A DNA stretch of 64,000 nucleotides from Roseomonas sp. KE2513 (GTDB lineage: Bacteria > Pseudomonadota > Alphaproteobacteria > Acetobacterales > Acetobacteraceae), in assembly GCF_016107305.1 (NCBI RefSeq), contig NZ_RCVR01000002.1, positions 1 through 64,000 of the forward strand, written 5' to 3'. This document shows positions 54,736 through 63,599 of the stretch, piece by piece (the stretch's first letter is position 1; each line of letters opens with the position of its first letter). The notes beneath the pieces were generated by a model, which ran no database searches, was not told where the DNA came from, and saw only the letters and a program-made list of their open reading frames with translations. A program made the position numbers and the translations under genes.

Positions 54736-56000
54736 GCGCGGAGTGCGTCGATCATCGGCTGGGTGATGAGGCAGACGCCGCCGGGGGAGCGGCGGAAGCG
54801 CCGGGCGTCCTCCTCCGGGTCCTCGCCCACCACCAGCCCCTCCGGCAGCACAACGCCGCTGTCCACCACCACCTTCTCGAGGCGCGAGTGGCGCCCGACG
54901 ATGACGCCAGGCAACAGCACCGCGCCTTCCACCGTGCCGTAGGAGCGCACGCGCACATGGGAGAAGAGCAGCGAGCGCCGCACATGCGAGCCCGAGACGA
55001 TGCAGCCGCCGGAGACGAGCGAATCGACCGCCATGCCGCGCCGACCGTCATCGTCGAGGACGAACTTGGCGGGGGGCGTAATCTCTCCGTTCGTCCAGAT
55101 CGGCCAGTCGCGGTCATAGATGTCGAGGGAGGGAACGACGTCGGTGAGGTCGATATTGGCCTGCCAGAACGCGTCGATGGTGCCCACGTCGCGCCAGTAG
55201 GCCTCAGCCTCGTCGCCGGAGCGCACGCAGGAATCCGCGAAGCGGTGCGCGACCGCCGCGCCGCGCGCGACGAGGGCTGGGATGATGTCCTTGCCGAAGT
55301 CGCGGCTGGAGGCCGGGTTCTGGGCATCGCGCCGCAGTTCTTCCGCCAGGAGGCGCGTCTCGAAGACGTAGATCCCCATGGAGGCGAGGGCGACATCCGG
55401 GCGGCCCGGGATGGAGGGCGGATCGGCCGGCTTCTCGAGGAAGGAGATGATGCGGTCGGAGTCGTCCACATGCATGACGCCGAAGGCGCTCGCCTCCTGC
55501 CGCGGCACCTCGATGCAGGCGACGGTCACCTCGGCGCCAGAGGATACGTGCCGCTGCAGCATCACCTCGTAGTCCATCTTGTAGACATGATCCCCGGCCA
55601 GCAGGACCATGTAGCGTGGGCCGTAGCTCTCGATGATGTCGAGGTTCTGGAAGACCGCGTCGGCCGTGCCCGCGTACCACTCCGTCTCCGACACGCGCTG
55701 GCTGGCGGGCAGGATGTCGAAGCTCTCGTTTCGCTCGGGCCGCAGGAAGTTCCAGCCGCGCTGCATGTGGCGGATGAGGCTGTGCGCCTTGTACTGAGTC
55801 GCAACGCCGATCCGCCGAATGCCCGAATTGATGGCGTTTGAGAGAGCGAAGTCGATGATGCGTGACTTCGCCCCGAAGAACACGGCAGGCTTCGCGCGCC
55901 GATCGGTCAGCTCCATCAGGCGGGAGCCGCGGCCGCCGGCCAGCACATAGGCCATGGCGTAGCGCGCCAGGGGCGCGGCGTGCACCGGGCTCTTTGCCAT
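54732..56000 (-). CDS. glgC: Glucose-1-phosphate adenylyltransferase
   Basis: A 422-residue ADP-glucose pyrophosphorylase. The N-terminal nucleotidyl motif is [20 protein letters not shown], with [20 protein letters not shown] and [15 protein letters not shown] (allosteric and ATP sites), [16 protein letters not shown] and FLEKPADPP. The left-handed beta-helix follows at about residue 300. I chose the ATG at 56000. It makes ADP-glucose for GlgA and heads the glgCA(P) group. No glgB or glgX is in the window. Confidence 0.96.
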   Translation of the reverse strand: MAKSPVHAAPLARYAMAYVLAGGRGSRLMELTDRRAKPAVFFGAKSRIIDFALSNAINSGIRRIGVATQYKAHSLIRHMQRGWNFLRPERNESFDILPASQRVSETEWYAGTADAVFQNLDIIESYGPRYMVLLAGDHVYKMDYEVMLQRHVSSGAEVTVACIEVPRQEASAFGVMHVDDSDRIISFLEKPADPPSIPGRPDVALASMGIYVFETRLLAEELRRDAQNPASSRDFGKDIIPALVARGAAVAHRFADSCVRSGDEAEAYWRDVGTIDAFWQANIDLTDVVPSLDIYDRDWPIWTNGEITPPAKFVLDDDGRRGMAVDSLVSGGCIVSGSHVRRSLLFSHVRVRSYGTVEGAVLLPGVIVGRHSRLEKVVVDSGVVLPEGLVVGEDPEEDARRFRRSPGGVCLITQPMIDALRA

Positions 56001-56134
56001 CGTTGTTCTGTCTCCCTCTCGTCGCAGGACTATGACAGCTTCCCTGCGCCCGGAAACGGGGGGCGGGCGGACACGGCCGCGCGAGCCGCGCAGGTTGAAA
56101 CGAAAATGGACCGCCCCCTGCCCGCGCGCTGCCC

Positions 56135-57733
56135 TCAGATCGGCGTTCCCGCCCCCGTGCCGTGGCGGGGCGTGGGGAAGGTCCATTCCTCGCCGCGCGG
56201 CGTGGTGACGTATTCGGGCCAGCGCAGGTCCACCGGCGGGTCGAAGTCCGGCGGCAGCAGTGGCCCAACCCATTCCGTGCCGCCGACGCCGCCGCCCGTG
56301 CGCTCGCGGAACTCGGCCTGCGTGGCCTCCAGCGCGCCGGGCTTCGTGGCCAGGTCCACCATCGTCAGCGCCATGGTCTTGGCCGCGACAAACATCCCGG
56401 GATCGACGGCGGCGGGCAGGCCGCCGAGCGCGTTGTAGGCCCAGTTGGGATAGGCATAGCCTGCGGAGGGCGACCGCAGCCTCGGGCGCGCCGCCAGCAG
56501 CCGCACCGTGGGGCAGTGCCAGGAATACTCCACGTAGTCGTCGGCGCTGAGATGCGTCTGCCATCCCGCGAGGCTGCGGCGCAGCCCGGCGTCGTTCTCG
56601 GCCGGCGTCGTCAACGTGCTCACACCCGGGATGAAGGGATCCTCCATGGGCTCCAGGCCAAGGTTCCTCTGGATCTCGCGCGCGAAGCCGAATGCGTCTT
56701 CGCCATAGGTAGGAGCGCCCACCGCCTGCAGGTTGGCCCAGGTCAGCTCCGTCAGCGCCGTGTTCGGCAGGCCCACGCGCGTCTTCGTCACCCAGCGCAC
56801 ATGCGCGCGGCACCCTGTCGCCATGGCCGCCGACTTCGCGTTGTTCGCCAGCACGCGCCAGATCTGTTCCTGGATCGCCAGGGAGGATGAGCGCCAGGAG
56901 TACTGGATCTGGCTGAAGCGCGGCGCCAGGTTGTCCGAGGTGGCGCCAGCATCGCCCAGCACGTATTCGTTCAGCGTCCAGGACCCGCTGTGCGGGAACA
57001 TCGCCTCCTTCGTGTACTTCGTCGTCGTGTACATGAGGCACATCGCGTCGAGCGCGCCCGGCGAGCGGGCCACGGCATGCGCGGCCTGGGTCGGCATCAG
57101 CGAGGGATCGACCCAACCCTCCGGGTTCTCCGCCTCGAAGGTGATCACGGCGCTCCAGTAGCTGCCGAAATGGATCTCGCCCGTGACGGTGTTGCTTGGC
57201 CAAGGGTGCCAGACCACGGCCGCGTCCAGCCCGTCGTAATAGCCCTTCGCGGCATGGATCGGCTTGGAGCCGCAGACCTTCTCCGCCGGTTCCCCGAAGA
57301 GCTTCAGCGTGGCCGGGACGCCGTGCTGCTCGAAGGCCGCCTTCGTGCCGAGCATGGCGGCCAGCGCCGCCGTGCCGAGCACGGAGTGCGGATCGGTATG
57401 CCCGGCCGCGTAGGGGTGCAGCCCCGCGCGCGGCGCTGGATAGGGCACCACCCTCTGCGAGTTGCCGGGAACCGCATCGTATTCCGAGAAGCCGGCCAGC
57501 ACCGGCCCGCCCTCCCCCCAGCGCGCGGCAAAGGCCGTGGGCATCTCGCCCGAGCCCTCCTCAACCGCGAAGCCCTCCGCGCGCAGGATCTCGGCATAGG
57601 CTTGCAGCGAGCGGTACTCGCGCCAGGCGGGCTCGGCGAATTCCCAGATGCGGGCGCAGAAGGCGGAAAGCCGCGCCTCGTTGCGCCCGATCCAGTCGAG
57701 GGCGGATTGGCGGACGGCGTTCGGGTCGGTCAT
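56135..57733 (-). CDS. M20-family amidohydrolase, AbgB-like
   Basis: About 532 residues from the ATG at 57733 (another ATG lies 10 codons upstream). M20 peptidase/amidohydrolase fold resembling the p-aminobenzoyl-glutamate hydrolase B subunit: [16 protein letters not shown] at the N-terminus, [13 protein letters not shown], then [17 protein letters not shown] where relatives have 'GHGCGHN'. The metal motif thus reads GHTDPH, a Cys-less variant. [10 protein letters not shown] lies near the C-terminus. No signal peptide. Cleaves an amide of an amino acid; substrate unknown. Stands alone. Confidence 0.82.
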   Translation of the reverse strand: MTDPNAVRQSALDWIGRNEARLSAFCARIWEFAEPAWREYRSLQAYAEILRAEGFAVEEGSGEMPTAFAARWGEGGPVLAGFSEYDAVPGNSQRVVPYPAPRAGLHPYAAGHTDPHSVLGTAALAAMLGTKAAFEQHGVPATLKLFGEPAEKVCGSKPIHAAKGYYDGLDAAVVWHPWPSNTVTGEIHFGSYWSAVITFEAENPEGWVDPSLMPTQAAHAVARSPGALDAMCLMYTTTKYTKEAMFPHSGSWTLNEYVLGDAGATSDNLAPRFSQIQYSWRSSSLAIQEQIWRVLANNAKSAAMATGCRAHVRWVTKTRVGLPNTALTELTWANLQAVGAPTYGEDAFGFAREIQRNLGLEPMEDPFIPGVSTLTTPAENDAGLRRSLAGWQTHLSADDYVEYSWHCPTVRLLAARPRLRSPSAGYAYPNWAYNALGGLPAAVDPGMFVAAKTMALTMVDLATKPGALEATQAEFRERTGGGVGGTEWVGPLLPPDFDPPVDLRWPEYVTTPRGEEWTFPTPRHGTGAGTPI

Positions 57734-57819
57734 CGCGGGGCGCGGCTCCTTCTCAGCGGGCACCGCTCCCGGGCGCCCGCCGCAGGCTAGGGCGGTCCGC
57801 GGCCGGGGTGAATCCCCGC

Positions 57820-58722
57820 TCAGCCCGCGCAGCGCGTCTCCGTGATGCGGCAGGAGGCGCCGGGGCTGATCCTTGCGCAGCTCCGCGTCGCCTGGCGCTC
57901 CGCCTCCTCGCGCGTCGGGCCGGTGCCGACAGCCGCGCCGGCGACGATGAAGGTGCTGGGATGGTCGGTCATCACCAGGGCGCCCCTGTTGCGCAGGGCA
58001 TGGGCGACGGAAGCGCAGCGGTCGGTGAAGTCGGCGGCGGTGCGGCAGGCGACGCCGACCGCGCCGAGGCAGGCCGCCTCCGCGCCGCGATGGGCCGCGA
58101 GGCGTTCGGCCGCCCCCACCACCAGCCCGTAGTTGCGCGAGGGCGCCGGGGCCAGGTGGATGGCGCCGAAGCCCCCGGACCAGCCCTCCGTCCCGGCCGC
58201 TGCGGCGGTAGCGGCCGGGACGGCCGCCTGCGCCCCCATGATCGAAGCGATCAGCGAAGGGGCCGGCGCCGCCTGGGCGGAGCGCGGCGTGCCCCCTGCG
58301 GCGGCCGTCGCCTCTCCCCGTGCGCCGGCACGCCGCGCGCGCGCCGCCTCCTGCCGCTCCCGTGCCCGCTGCGCCGCCGTGCGCGGCCCGGGCTCGGGCG
58401 CCGGGGCAGAGGCCTGGCGGCCCGTACCCGGCCCGATGGTCCAGGGCGTCTGCGGCATGGGCATGATGGTGGCGGCGGTGACATTGGCGCTGCCCAGCGC
58501 CGCGGCGCGGGCCGCACAGCGGACAAGGCAGGTCTGGACGCTGATCGGGTTCTGGGTGGGCTCAAGAAATTGGGCGCCGCACTCCATCCGGCACATCGCC
58601 GGGTCCGGGGCCGCAGCGGCCGGCGCTGCGAGAAGGCTGGGGAGAAGCGAGAGCCCGAAGGCAAGCCGCAGGGCCGCCCTGATCGATCCCCTGGCGGGAC
58701 CCTCCACACTCATCCGGCGCAT
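57820..58722 (-). CDS. Secreted DUF4189-domain protein
   Basis: A 300-residue exported protein. The ATG at 58722 has GAGG seven bases upstream. The signal peptide (about residues 16-39) ends in PAAAAPDP. A Cys-rich stretch follows (CRMECGAQF, QTCLVRCAAR), then a low-complexity Ala/Arg/Pro linker, then a C-terminal DUF4189-like domain (about 200-300) with FGAIHLAPAPSRNYG, EAACLGAVGVACRTAADF and ARISPGASCRITETRC. The conserved cysteines suggest disulfides in the periplasm. Function unknown. Diverges from the PBP1 gene with 78 bases between them. Confidence 0.75.
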   Translation of the reverse strand: MRRMSVEGPARGSIRAALRLAFGLSLLPSLLAAPAAAAPDPAMCRMECGAQFLEPTQNPISVQTCLVRCAARAAALGSANVTAATIMPMPQTPWTIGPGTGRQASAPAPEPGPRTAAQRARERQEAARARRAGARGEATAAAGGTPRSAQAAPAPSLIASIMGAQAAVPAATAAAAGTEGWSGGFGAIHLAPAPSRNYGLVVGAAERLAAHRGAEAACLGAVGVACRTAADFTDRCASVAHALRNRGALVMTDHPSTFIVAGAAVGTGPTREEAERQATRSCARISPGASCRITETRCAG

Positions 58723-58800
58723 CCTGCACCTCTTCCTCATGCGATGCGGTCGCCCGTCGCGTATGCGGGGTTCGCGGCGCCATGCTAGGATCGGTGTGCC

Positions 58801-60669
58801 ATGCCACGGGCCACGACCGCAACTATTCCGCGTCCGGTTGGATCGCGACGCGCGCGCCAAGCGGCCCCTGGCCCTGGTCCGCAGCCTCCCTCGGCGCCCC
58901 TGCCTCCGGCGGTGCGATCGCGGCGGCGCGTCGCGCGCCGGATTGCCGCCTGGGCGCTGATGCTCACCATCTGGGGCGGGCTCGCGCTCGGCCTCCTCCT
59001 CCTCATCTTCGCCTGGGACCTGCCGCGGCCAGAGGCGGCGCTGGAGACCACGCGCCGCCCCTCGGTGACGCTGGAGGCGGCCGATGGGCGGCTCCTCTCC
59101 ACCAGCGGCGACCTCTACGGGGAGACGGTGCGCCTGCGCGACCTGCCGCTTCACCTGCCGACCGCGCTGCTCGCGATCGAGGACCGGCGCTTCCGCTCCC
59201 ATTTCGGCCTCGATCCCCTCGGCTTGCTGCGCGCGGCCTGGGTGAACATCACCTCCGGCCGCGTGGCGCAGGGCGGCTCCACCCTCACCCAGCAGCTGGC
59301 GAAGAACCTCTTCCTGACGCCTGAGCGCTCCCTCCGCCGCAAGGTGCAGGAGGCGCTGATGGCCCTCTGGCTCGAGAGCCGCTTCACCAAGGACCAGCTC
59401 CTCGAGATCTACCTCAACCGCGTCTATCTCGGCGGCGGCGCCTATGGTGTGGACGCGGCGGCGCGGCTCTACTTCGGCGTGCCGGCCCGGCGGCTGGCGG
59501 TCTGGCAATCGGCCGTCCTCGCGGGCCTGCCCCGCGCCCCTTCCCGCCTGAATCCCCGGTCCAACCCGCGCGCGGCGGCGGAGCGGGGGGCGGAGGTGCT
59601 GCGCGCCATGGCCGCGACCGGTGCGCTGACCCAGGCACAGGCAACGGCGGAGGCCGAGCGCATCGCCTTCCCCGCGCGCCCTTCCCGCGACTCCGGCTGG
59701 TTCGCGGACTGGGTGAACGAGGACCTGGCCACCCGCTTCCCGGGCTCCGCCGACCTCACGCTCCGCACCACCCTCGACCTGCGCATCCAGGCCCTGGTGG
59801 AGGCCCGGCTGGAGGCGATGCTGGCCGGTCCCGGGGCGGCGGCCGATGTTGGCCAGGGCGCCGTGGTGGTGCTCGACGCATCCACGGGCGCGGTGCGCGC
59901 CATGGCGGGCGGGCGGGATTACCGGCGCGGCCCCTTCAACCGGGCGGTCTCGGCGCGTCGCCAGCCCGGCTCGGTATTCAAGCCCTTCGTCTACCTCGCG
60001 GCGCTGGAGCACGGCCTCGCCCCCGATTCGACCGTCTCGGACCTGCCGCTGACACTCGGCCGCTGGTCGCCGGGGAATGGCGGCTGGCGGTCCCGTGGCG
60101 ACCTGCCGCTGGAGGAGGCGCTGGCCCACAGCGTGAACACCGCGGCCGTGCGCGTCCTCGCCCGCGCGGGCGGGGCGCGGGAGGCGGCCGGCGTCGCCCG
60201 CCGGCTGGGCCTCGCCGGCCCCTTCCCGAACGACGCGACCATCGCGCTCGGCACCGGGGAGGCGAGCCTGCTTGAGCTGACATCCGCCTTCGCCGCCTTC
60301 GCCAATGGCGGGATGCGCGTGGTGCCGCACGGCATCGCCTCCGCCCGCGCGGACGGGCGCCCCGTATCGGCAGGGCTGATCCCTCCCGCGCGCGGCATCG
60401 GGTCGGACGATGTGGCGGCCATCCGCCGGATGCTGGAGGTCGTGGTCTCCCGCGGTTCCGGCCGCGCCGCCGCCGTGCCGGGCCGTGCCGTTGCCGGAAA
60501 GACCGGGACGACGCAGGATTCCCGCGACGCCTGGTTCGTCGGTTTCTCCGGCAATACCGTTATCGGCGTTTGGCTTGGCAACGACGACGCCACCCCGATG
60601 GACGACGTGCGCGGCGGAACGCTGCCCGCGCGCCTGTTCCGCGACATAATGGAGGGACTTCCAAGATGA
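58801..60669 (+). CDS. Bifunctional penicillin-binding protein 1 (PBP1A/1C type)
   Basis: A 622-residue class A PBP. Cytoplasmic basic N-terminus, one membrane helix (about residues 50-72), then the GT51 transglycosylase with catalytic Glu127 in LLAIEDRRFRSHFGLDPLG, GGSTLTQQLAKNLFL and LEIYLNRVYLGGGAYG. The transpeptidase has SxxK with Ser391 in QPGSVFKPFVYL, SxN in AHSVNTAAVRV and KTG with Lys567 in AGKTGTTQDSRDAWFVGFS. All key residues are present. It polymerises and cross-links peptidoglycan at the inner membrane. It is shorter than PBP1A with its extra domain. Confidence 0.93.
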   Translation: MPRATTATIPRPVGSRRARQAAPGPGPQPPSAPLPPAVRSRRRVARRIAAWALMLTIWGGLALGLLLLIFAWDLPRPEAALETTRRPSVTLEAADGRLLSTSGDLYGETVRLRDLPLHLPTALLAIEDRRFRSHFGLDPLGLLRAAWVNITSGRVAQGGSTLTQQLAKNLFLTPERSLRRKVQEALMALWLESRFTKDQLLEIYLNRVYLGGGAYGVDAAARLYFGVPARRLAVWQSAVLAGLPRAPSRLNPRSNPRAAAERGAEVLRAMAATGALTQAQATAEAERIAFPARPSRDSGWFADWVNEDLATRFPGSADLTLRTTLDLRIQALVEARLEAMLAGPGAAADVGQGAVVVLDASTGAVRAMAGGRDYRRGPFNRAVSARRQPGSVFKPFVYLAALEHGLAPDSTVSDLPLTLGRWSPGNGGWRSRGDLPLEEALAHSVNTAAVRVLARAGGAREAAGVARRLGLAGPFPNDATIALGTGEASLLELTSAFAAFANGGMRVVPHGIASARADGRPVSAGLIPPARGIGSDDVAAIRRMLEVVVSRGSGRAAAVPGRAVAGKTGTTQDSRDAWFVGFSGNTVIGVWLGNDDATPMDDVRGGTLPARLFRDIMEGLPR

Positions 60670-60706
60670 CCACCACCCTGGGCCGCCCCGCACGTGGGCA
60701 TCCCTG

Positions 60707-61276
60707 ATGCCCGTCGACGACGCCGCGCGCGACGAGCTTCCGGCCGGCGAGCAGGCCATGGCGCTGCTGCTGCGCCCGGTGCGCCATGCAGTGAACAACC
60801 TGTCGATGGTGATGAACGCCAACCTCGATGCGGCCGTGCCCCAGCTCGTCGAAGGGGAGCGGCTGACGCGCCAGGTCCTGCGGGCGCGGGAGGCGGCGGT
60901 GGCCTATGACGGCCTCGTCCGCGGCTTTCTCTCCCTCGGCCGGGAGGAGGGGATGAAGGGCGCGGTCGCCGGGCGCTTCCTGCAGGACCTCATGCCCCTT
61001 CTCTCCCTCGCCGCCGGCGGGCCGCTGGAGCTGGAGGGCAAGGAATCCGCCACCATCCTCCGGCGGCGCACGCCGACCCTGGAGGGCGCGCTCATCCTCG
61101 CCGCCTCGGGCGGCAGGTCGCTCGTCACCGGGCCGCTGCCGCCGCTGCGGCTGGAGGGCGCCCGGCTTGGCATGGGCTGGCCGCTGCCGCCCGAGGCCAA
61201 GGCAGCGCTGGAGGGCCTGGGCGCGGCGGTCGAACCCGCCGGCGAGGGCGTGGTGATCGCCCTTCCCACGGAATAG
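60707..61276 (+). CDS. Histidine-kinase-like phosphotransfer protein, unassigned
   Basis: A 189-residue soluble protein. Near the N-terminus lies LLRPVRHAVNNLSMVMNANL with His27, which recalls the 'H-D-F-N-N-L-L-x-V-I-x-G-N-L' phospho-acceptor helix of some sensor kinases. The C-terminal half (ILAASGGRSLVTGPLPPLRL) has no ATP-binding N-box or G-box. There is no clear ribosome-binding site, so it may start later at the ATG of MALLLRPV. It could be a phosphotransferase or a degenerate kinase. Lies 37 bases after the PBP1 gene and converges on the next gene with a 4-bp gap. Confidence 0.6.
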   Translation: MPVDDAARDELPAGEQAMALLLRPVRHAVNNLSMVMNANLDAAVPQLVEGERLTRQVLRAREAAVAYDGLVRGFLSLGREEGMKGAVAGRFLQDLMPLLSLAAGGPLELEGKESATILRRRTPTLEGALILAASGGRSLVTGPLPPLRLEGARLGMGWPLPPEAKAALEGLGAAVEPAGEGVVIALPTE

Positions 61277-61280
61277 CGCC

Positions 61281-62246
61281 CTATTCCCGCGCCGCCCCAT
61301 CCACCGCGCCCTCATAGGCGAGGATGGCGGCCGCCAGGTCCTCGCCCGCCCAGCCGACCGATTTGAAGACGGTGACCTCCTCCGGGCTCCGCCGGCCCGG
61401 ATGCTCCCCGCGCACGAGTTCTGCGAGGTCGGCCGCAATGTGGGCGGCGTCGAAGGCCCCCTCCGCGATCGCCTGCACGACGTCCCCGGCCTCGGCCAGC
61501 GCGCCCGCGCGGGTGTCCACGGCGAGGATGGCGCGGGCGAGGAGGGCCGCATCCGATTCGCGCATCTCCGGCCGGAAGGCACCGACGAGGTCCACATGCG
61601 TGCCCGGCCGCACCCCCTCGCCCCGCACGAGCGGTGCGCGGGAGAGGGTAGCCGCCGAGACGATGTCGGCATCGTCAGGATGCGGGTCCGCCACCGCCCG
61701 CGCCGGATGGCCTTCGGCGCGGAGGCGCGCGGCCAGCCGCTCCGCCCGCCCGGCATCGCGCGACCAGATCGAGATGTCCTCGATCGGGAAGGCGGCGGGA
61801 TAGGCCGAGCCGAGGGCATGGGCCACCTTGCCGCTGCCGAGCAGCAGCAGGCGCCGGCTGTCCGGCCGCGCCAGGTGCCGCGCCGCCAGCACGCTCGCGG
61901 CCGCGGTGCGGCGGTCGGTCAGTGCCCCGCCGTCGAGCAGCGCAAGCGGCGCGCCGCTCCCTGCGTCCGATAGAAGATAGGCGGCGTTCACGGCCGGCGC
62001 ATGGCCGGGCGCCACATGCACGATCTTCACCCCGGTGTAGCGGCCCGCCTGCCAGGCGGGCATCAGCAGCAAGCTGTTCCGTTCCGCTCCTTCCGCCCAA
62101 GCATGGGCATGGCGCAGTGGCGCCTCGCAGCCGGTGCGGAACATCGCGCCAATCGCCTCCAACAGGGCGGACCAGGGGAGAAGGGCCTCCACGCGGGCAT
62201 GGTCGAGATGAAGCAGCCTGGCCTCCTCCGTCATCGGCCACGGCAT
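61281..62246 (-). CDS. Ornithine cyclodeaminase/mu-crystallin family protein
   Basis: A 321-residue NAD(P)-binding protein of the ornithine cyclodeaminase/alanine dehydrogenase (mu-crystallin) family. It has GVKIVHVAPGHAPAVNAAYL, LLDGGALTDRRTAAASVLAA, the Rossmann RRLLLLGSGKVAHALGSAY and IVSAATLSRAPLVRGEGV, then HVDLVGAFRPEMRESD. The ATG at 62246 has GAGG nine bases upstream; a second ATG four codons later is possible. The family includes ornithine, pyrroline-5-carboxylate and ketimine enzymes; which one cannot be told here. Confidence 0.85.
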   Translation of the reverse strand: MPWPMTEEARLLHLDHARVEALLPWSALLEAIGAMFRTGCEAPLRHAHAWAEGAERNSLLLMPAWQAGRYTGVKIVHVAPGHAPAVNAAYLLSDAGSGAPLALLDGGALTDRRTAAASVLAARHLARPDSRRLLLLGSGKVAHALGSAYPAAFPIEDISIWSRDAGRAERLAARLRAEGHPARAVADPHPDDADIVSAATLSRAPLVRGEGVRPGTHVDLVGAFRPEMRESDAALLARAILAVDTRAGALAEAGDVVQAIAEGAFDAAHIAADLAELVRGEHPGRRSPEEVTVFKSVGWAGEDLAAAILAYEGAVDGAARE

Positions 62247-62313
62247 GGCACTTGCCTCAGCGCATGCCGTGACCGATCCGAACAACGACAGCTCCAGCCT
62301 GCCTCTCCCTGCC

Positions 62314-62335
62314 CCCCGCCGGAAGTCCGGCGGGG
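62314..62335 (+). promoter_or_regulatory. GC-rich hairpin upstream of aapJ
   Basis: CCCCGCCGG (62314-62322) pairs perfectly with CCGGCGGGG (62327-62335) around AAGT. It lies in the 220-base divergent region before aapJ, which otherwise shows no gene. Could be a terminator, a leader element or a repeat. A GGAG site near 62460 serves aapJ. Confidence 0.4.
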
Positions 62336-62466
62336 CGGATTTGCCGCGAGCACGCCGGGACGCTAAGGGGCTGCCCCGCGATCCGCGCAATCCCGCGTTG
62401 ATCGAGGCACATCCCTGGCGCAGCATGCGCCGAGGGGCGACCCTTACGCGTTTCACGGAGATACGG

Positions 62467-63522
62467 ATGAATTTGCAGCCCTTGCGGCTCGCCACGTTCG
62501 GCTTTTTCGGCGCCGTCGCCCTGACGGCGCTGGGCGCGCTGCCGGCCGCGGCCCAGGCCCCGGCCGCGCCCGGCGCGTCCACTCTCGACGCGATCAAGGC
62601 GCGCGGCACCCTCGTCTGCGGCACCAACACCGGCCTGGCGGGCTTCGCCCAGCCGGACAGCCAGGGCGTGTGGCGCGGCTTCGACGTGGAGTACTGCCGC
62701 GCCCTCGCCGCGGCCATCTTCAACGACCCGAACAAGGTCCGCTACGTCCCGACCACCGCGCAGAGCCGCTTCACCGCCCTGCAGTCGGGCGAGGTGGACG
62801 TCCTGGCGCGCAACACGACCTGGACCCTCTCGCGCGACACGAGCCTCGGCCTCGATTTCGCGGCGGTGAACTTCTTCGACGGCCAGGGCTTCATGGTGAA
62901 GACCTCGACCGGCGTGAAGACCGCCAAGGAGCTGAACGGCGCCACCATCTGCGTCCAGCCCGGCACCACCACCGAGCAGAACCTGACGGACTGGGCCCGC
63001 GCCAACAACGTGCAGTTCACCCCCGTGGTGATCGAGCGCCTGGAGGAGCTGGTCAGCGCCTATGCCGCCGGCCGTTGCGACGCCTTCACGACGGACGTGT
63101 CCGGCCTCGCCGCCACCCGGTCCAGCCAGCCCAACCCCGCCGAGCACACGATCCTTCCGGACGTGATCTCGAAGGAGCCGCTCGGCCCGCTGATCCGCCA
63201 CGGCGACCAGCGCTTCACCGACCTCGTCCGGTGGACGCACTTTGCCCTCGTCGCTTCCGAGGAGCTGGGGATCACCCAGGCCAACGTCGCGCAGATAGCC
63301 GCCAGCGACACCCGTCCCGAGGTGCAGCGCATGCTCGGCAAGAACGGCGGGCTCGGGCAGATGCTCGGCGTGCCGAACGAGTGGGTGGTGAACGTCATCC
63401 GGGCAACCGGCAACTACGGCGAGATCTTCGCGCGCCACCTCGCCCCCATCGGGATCCAGCGCGGCCCGAACGCGCTCTGGTCCACGCCGGGCGGCCAGCA
63501 ATACGCGATGCCGTTCCGCTGA
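62467..63522 (+). CDS. aapJ: General L-amino-acid ABC transporter substrate-binding protein (AapJ-like)
   Basis: A 351-residue periplasmic receptor of family 3. The signal peptide ends near ALPAAAQ. GTLVCGTNTGLAGFAQPDSQ, WRGFDVEYCRALAAAIF, VDVLARNTTWTLSRDTSLG and ALVASEELGITQANV match AapJ/BztA type receptors. Length is typical. I chose the ATG at 62467, with GGAG at a normal distance. It delivers broad-range L-amino acids to the AapQMP system, of which aapQ follows after a strong hairpin. Confidence 0.9.
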   Translation: MNLQPLRLATFGFFGAVALTALGALPAAAQAPAAPGASTLDAIKARGTLVCGTNTGLAGFAQPDSQGVWRGFDVEYCRALAAAIFNDPNKVRYVPTTAQSRFTALQSGEVDVLARNTTWTLSRDTSLGLDFAAVNFFDGQGFMVKTSTGVKTAKELNGATICVQPGTTTEQNLTDWARANNVQFTPVVIERLEELVSAYAAGRCDAFTTDVSGLAATRSSQPNPAEHTILPDVISKEPLGPLIRHGDQRFTDLVRWTHFALVASEELGITQANVAQIAASDTRPEVQRMLGKNGGLGQMLGVPNEWVVNVIRATGNYGEIFARHLAPIGIQRGPNALWSTPGGQQYAMPFR

Positions 63523-63530
63523 CCCGACCC

Positions 63531-63559
63531 CCGGGAGGGCCCCAGGCGGGCCCTCCCGG
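63531..63559 (+). terminator. Perfect 12-bp hairpin between aapJ and aapQ
   Basis: CCGGGAGGGCCC (63531-63542) pairs perfectly with GGGCCCTCCCGG (63548-63559) around CAGGC. It starts eight bases after the aapJ stop. No U-run follows. Such hairpins commonly cause partial termination or protect the receptor mRNA, so that more receptor than permease is made. Confidence 0.6.
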
Positions 63560-63599
63560 ACACGACCCGGCCGTAGAATAGAGAAGACGAGGCCCCTGG

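Noticed and set aside
57820-60822. 1000-codon minus-strand frame
   Set aside because: Only the last 300 codons have a signal peptide and DUF4189 features. The rest is antisense to the PBP1 gene, which has all catalytic motifs.
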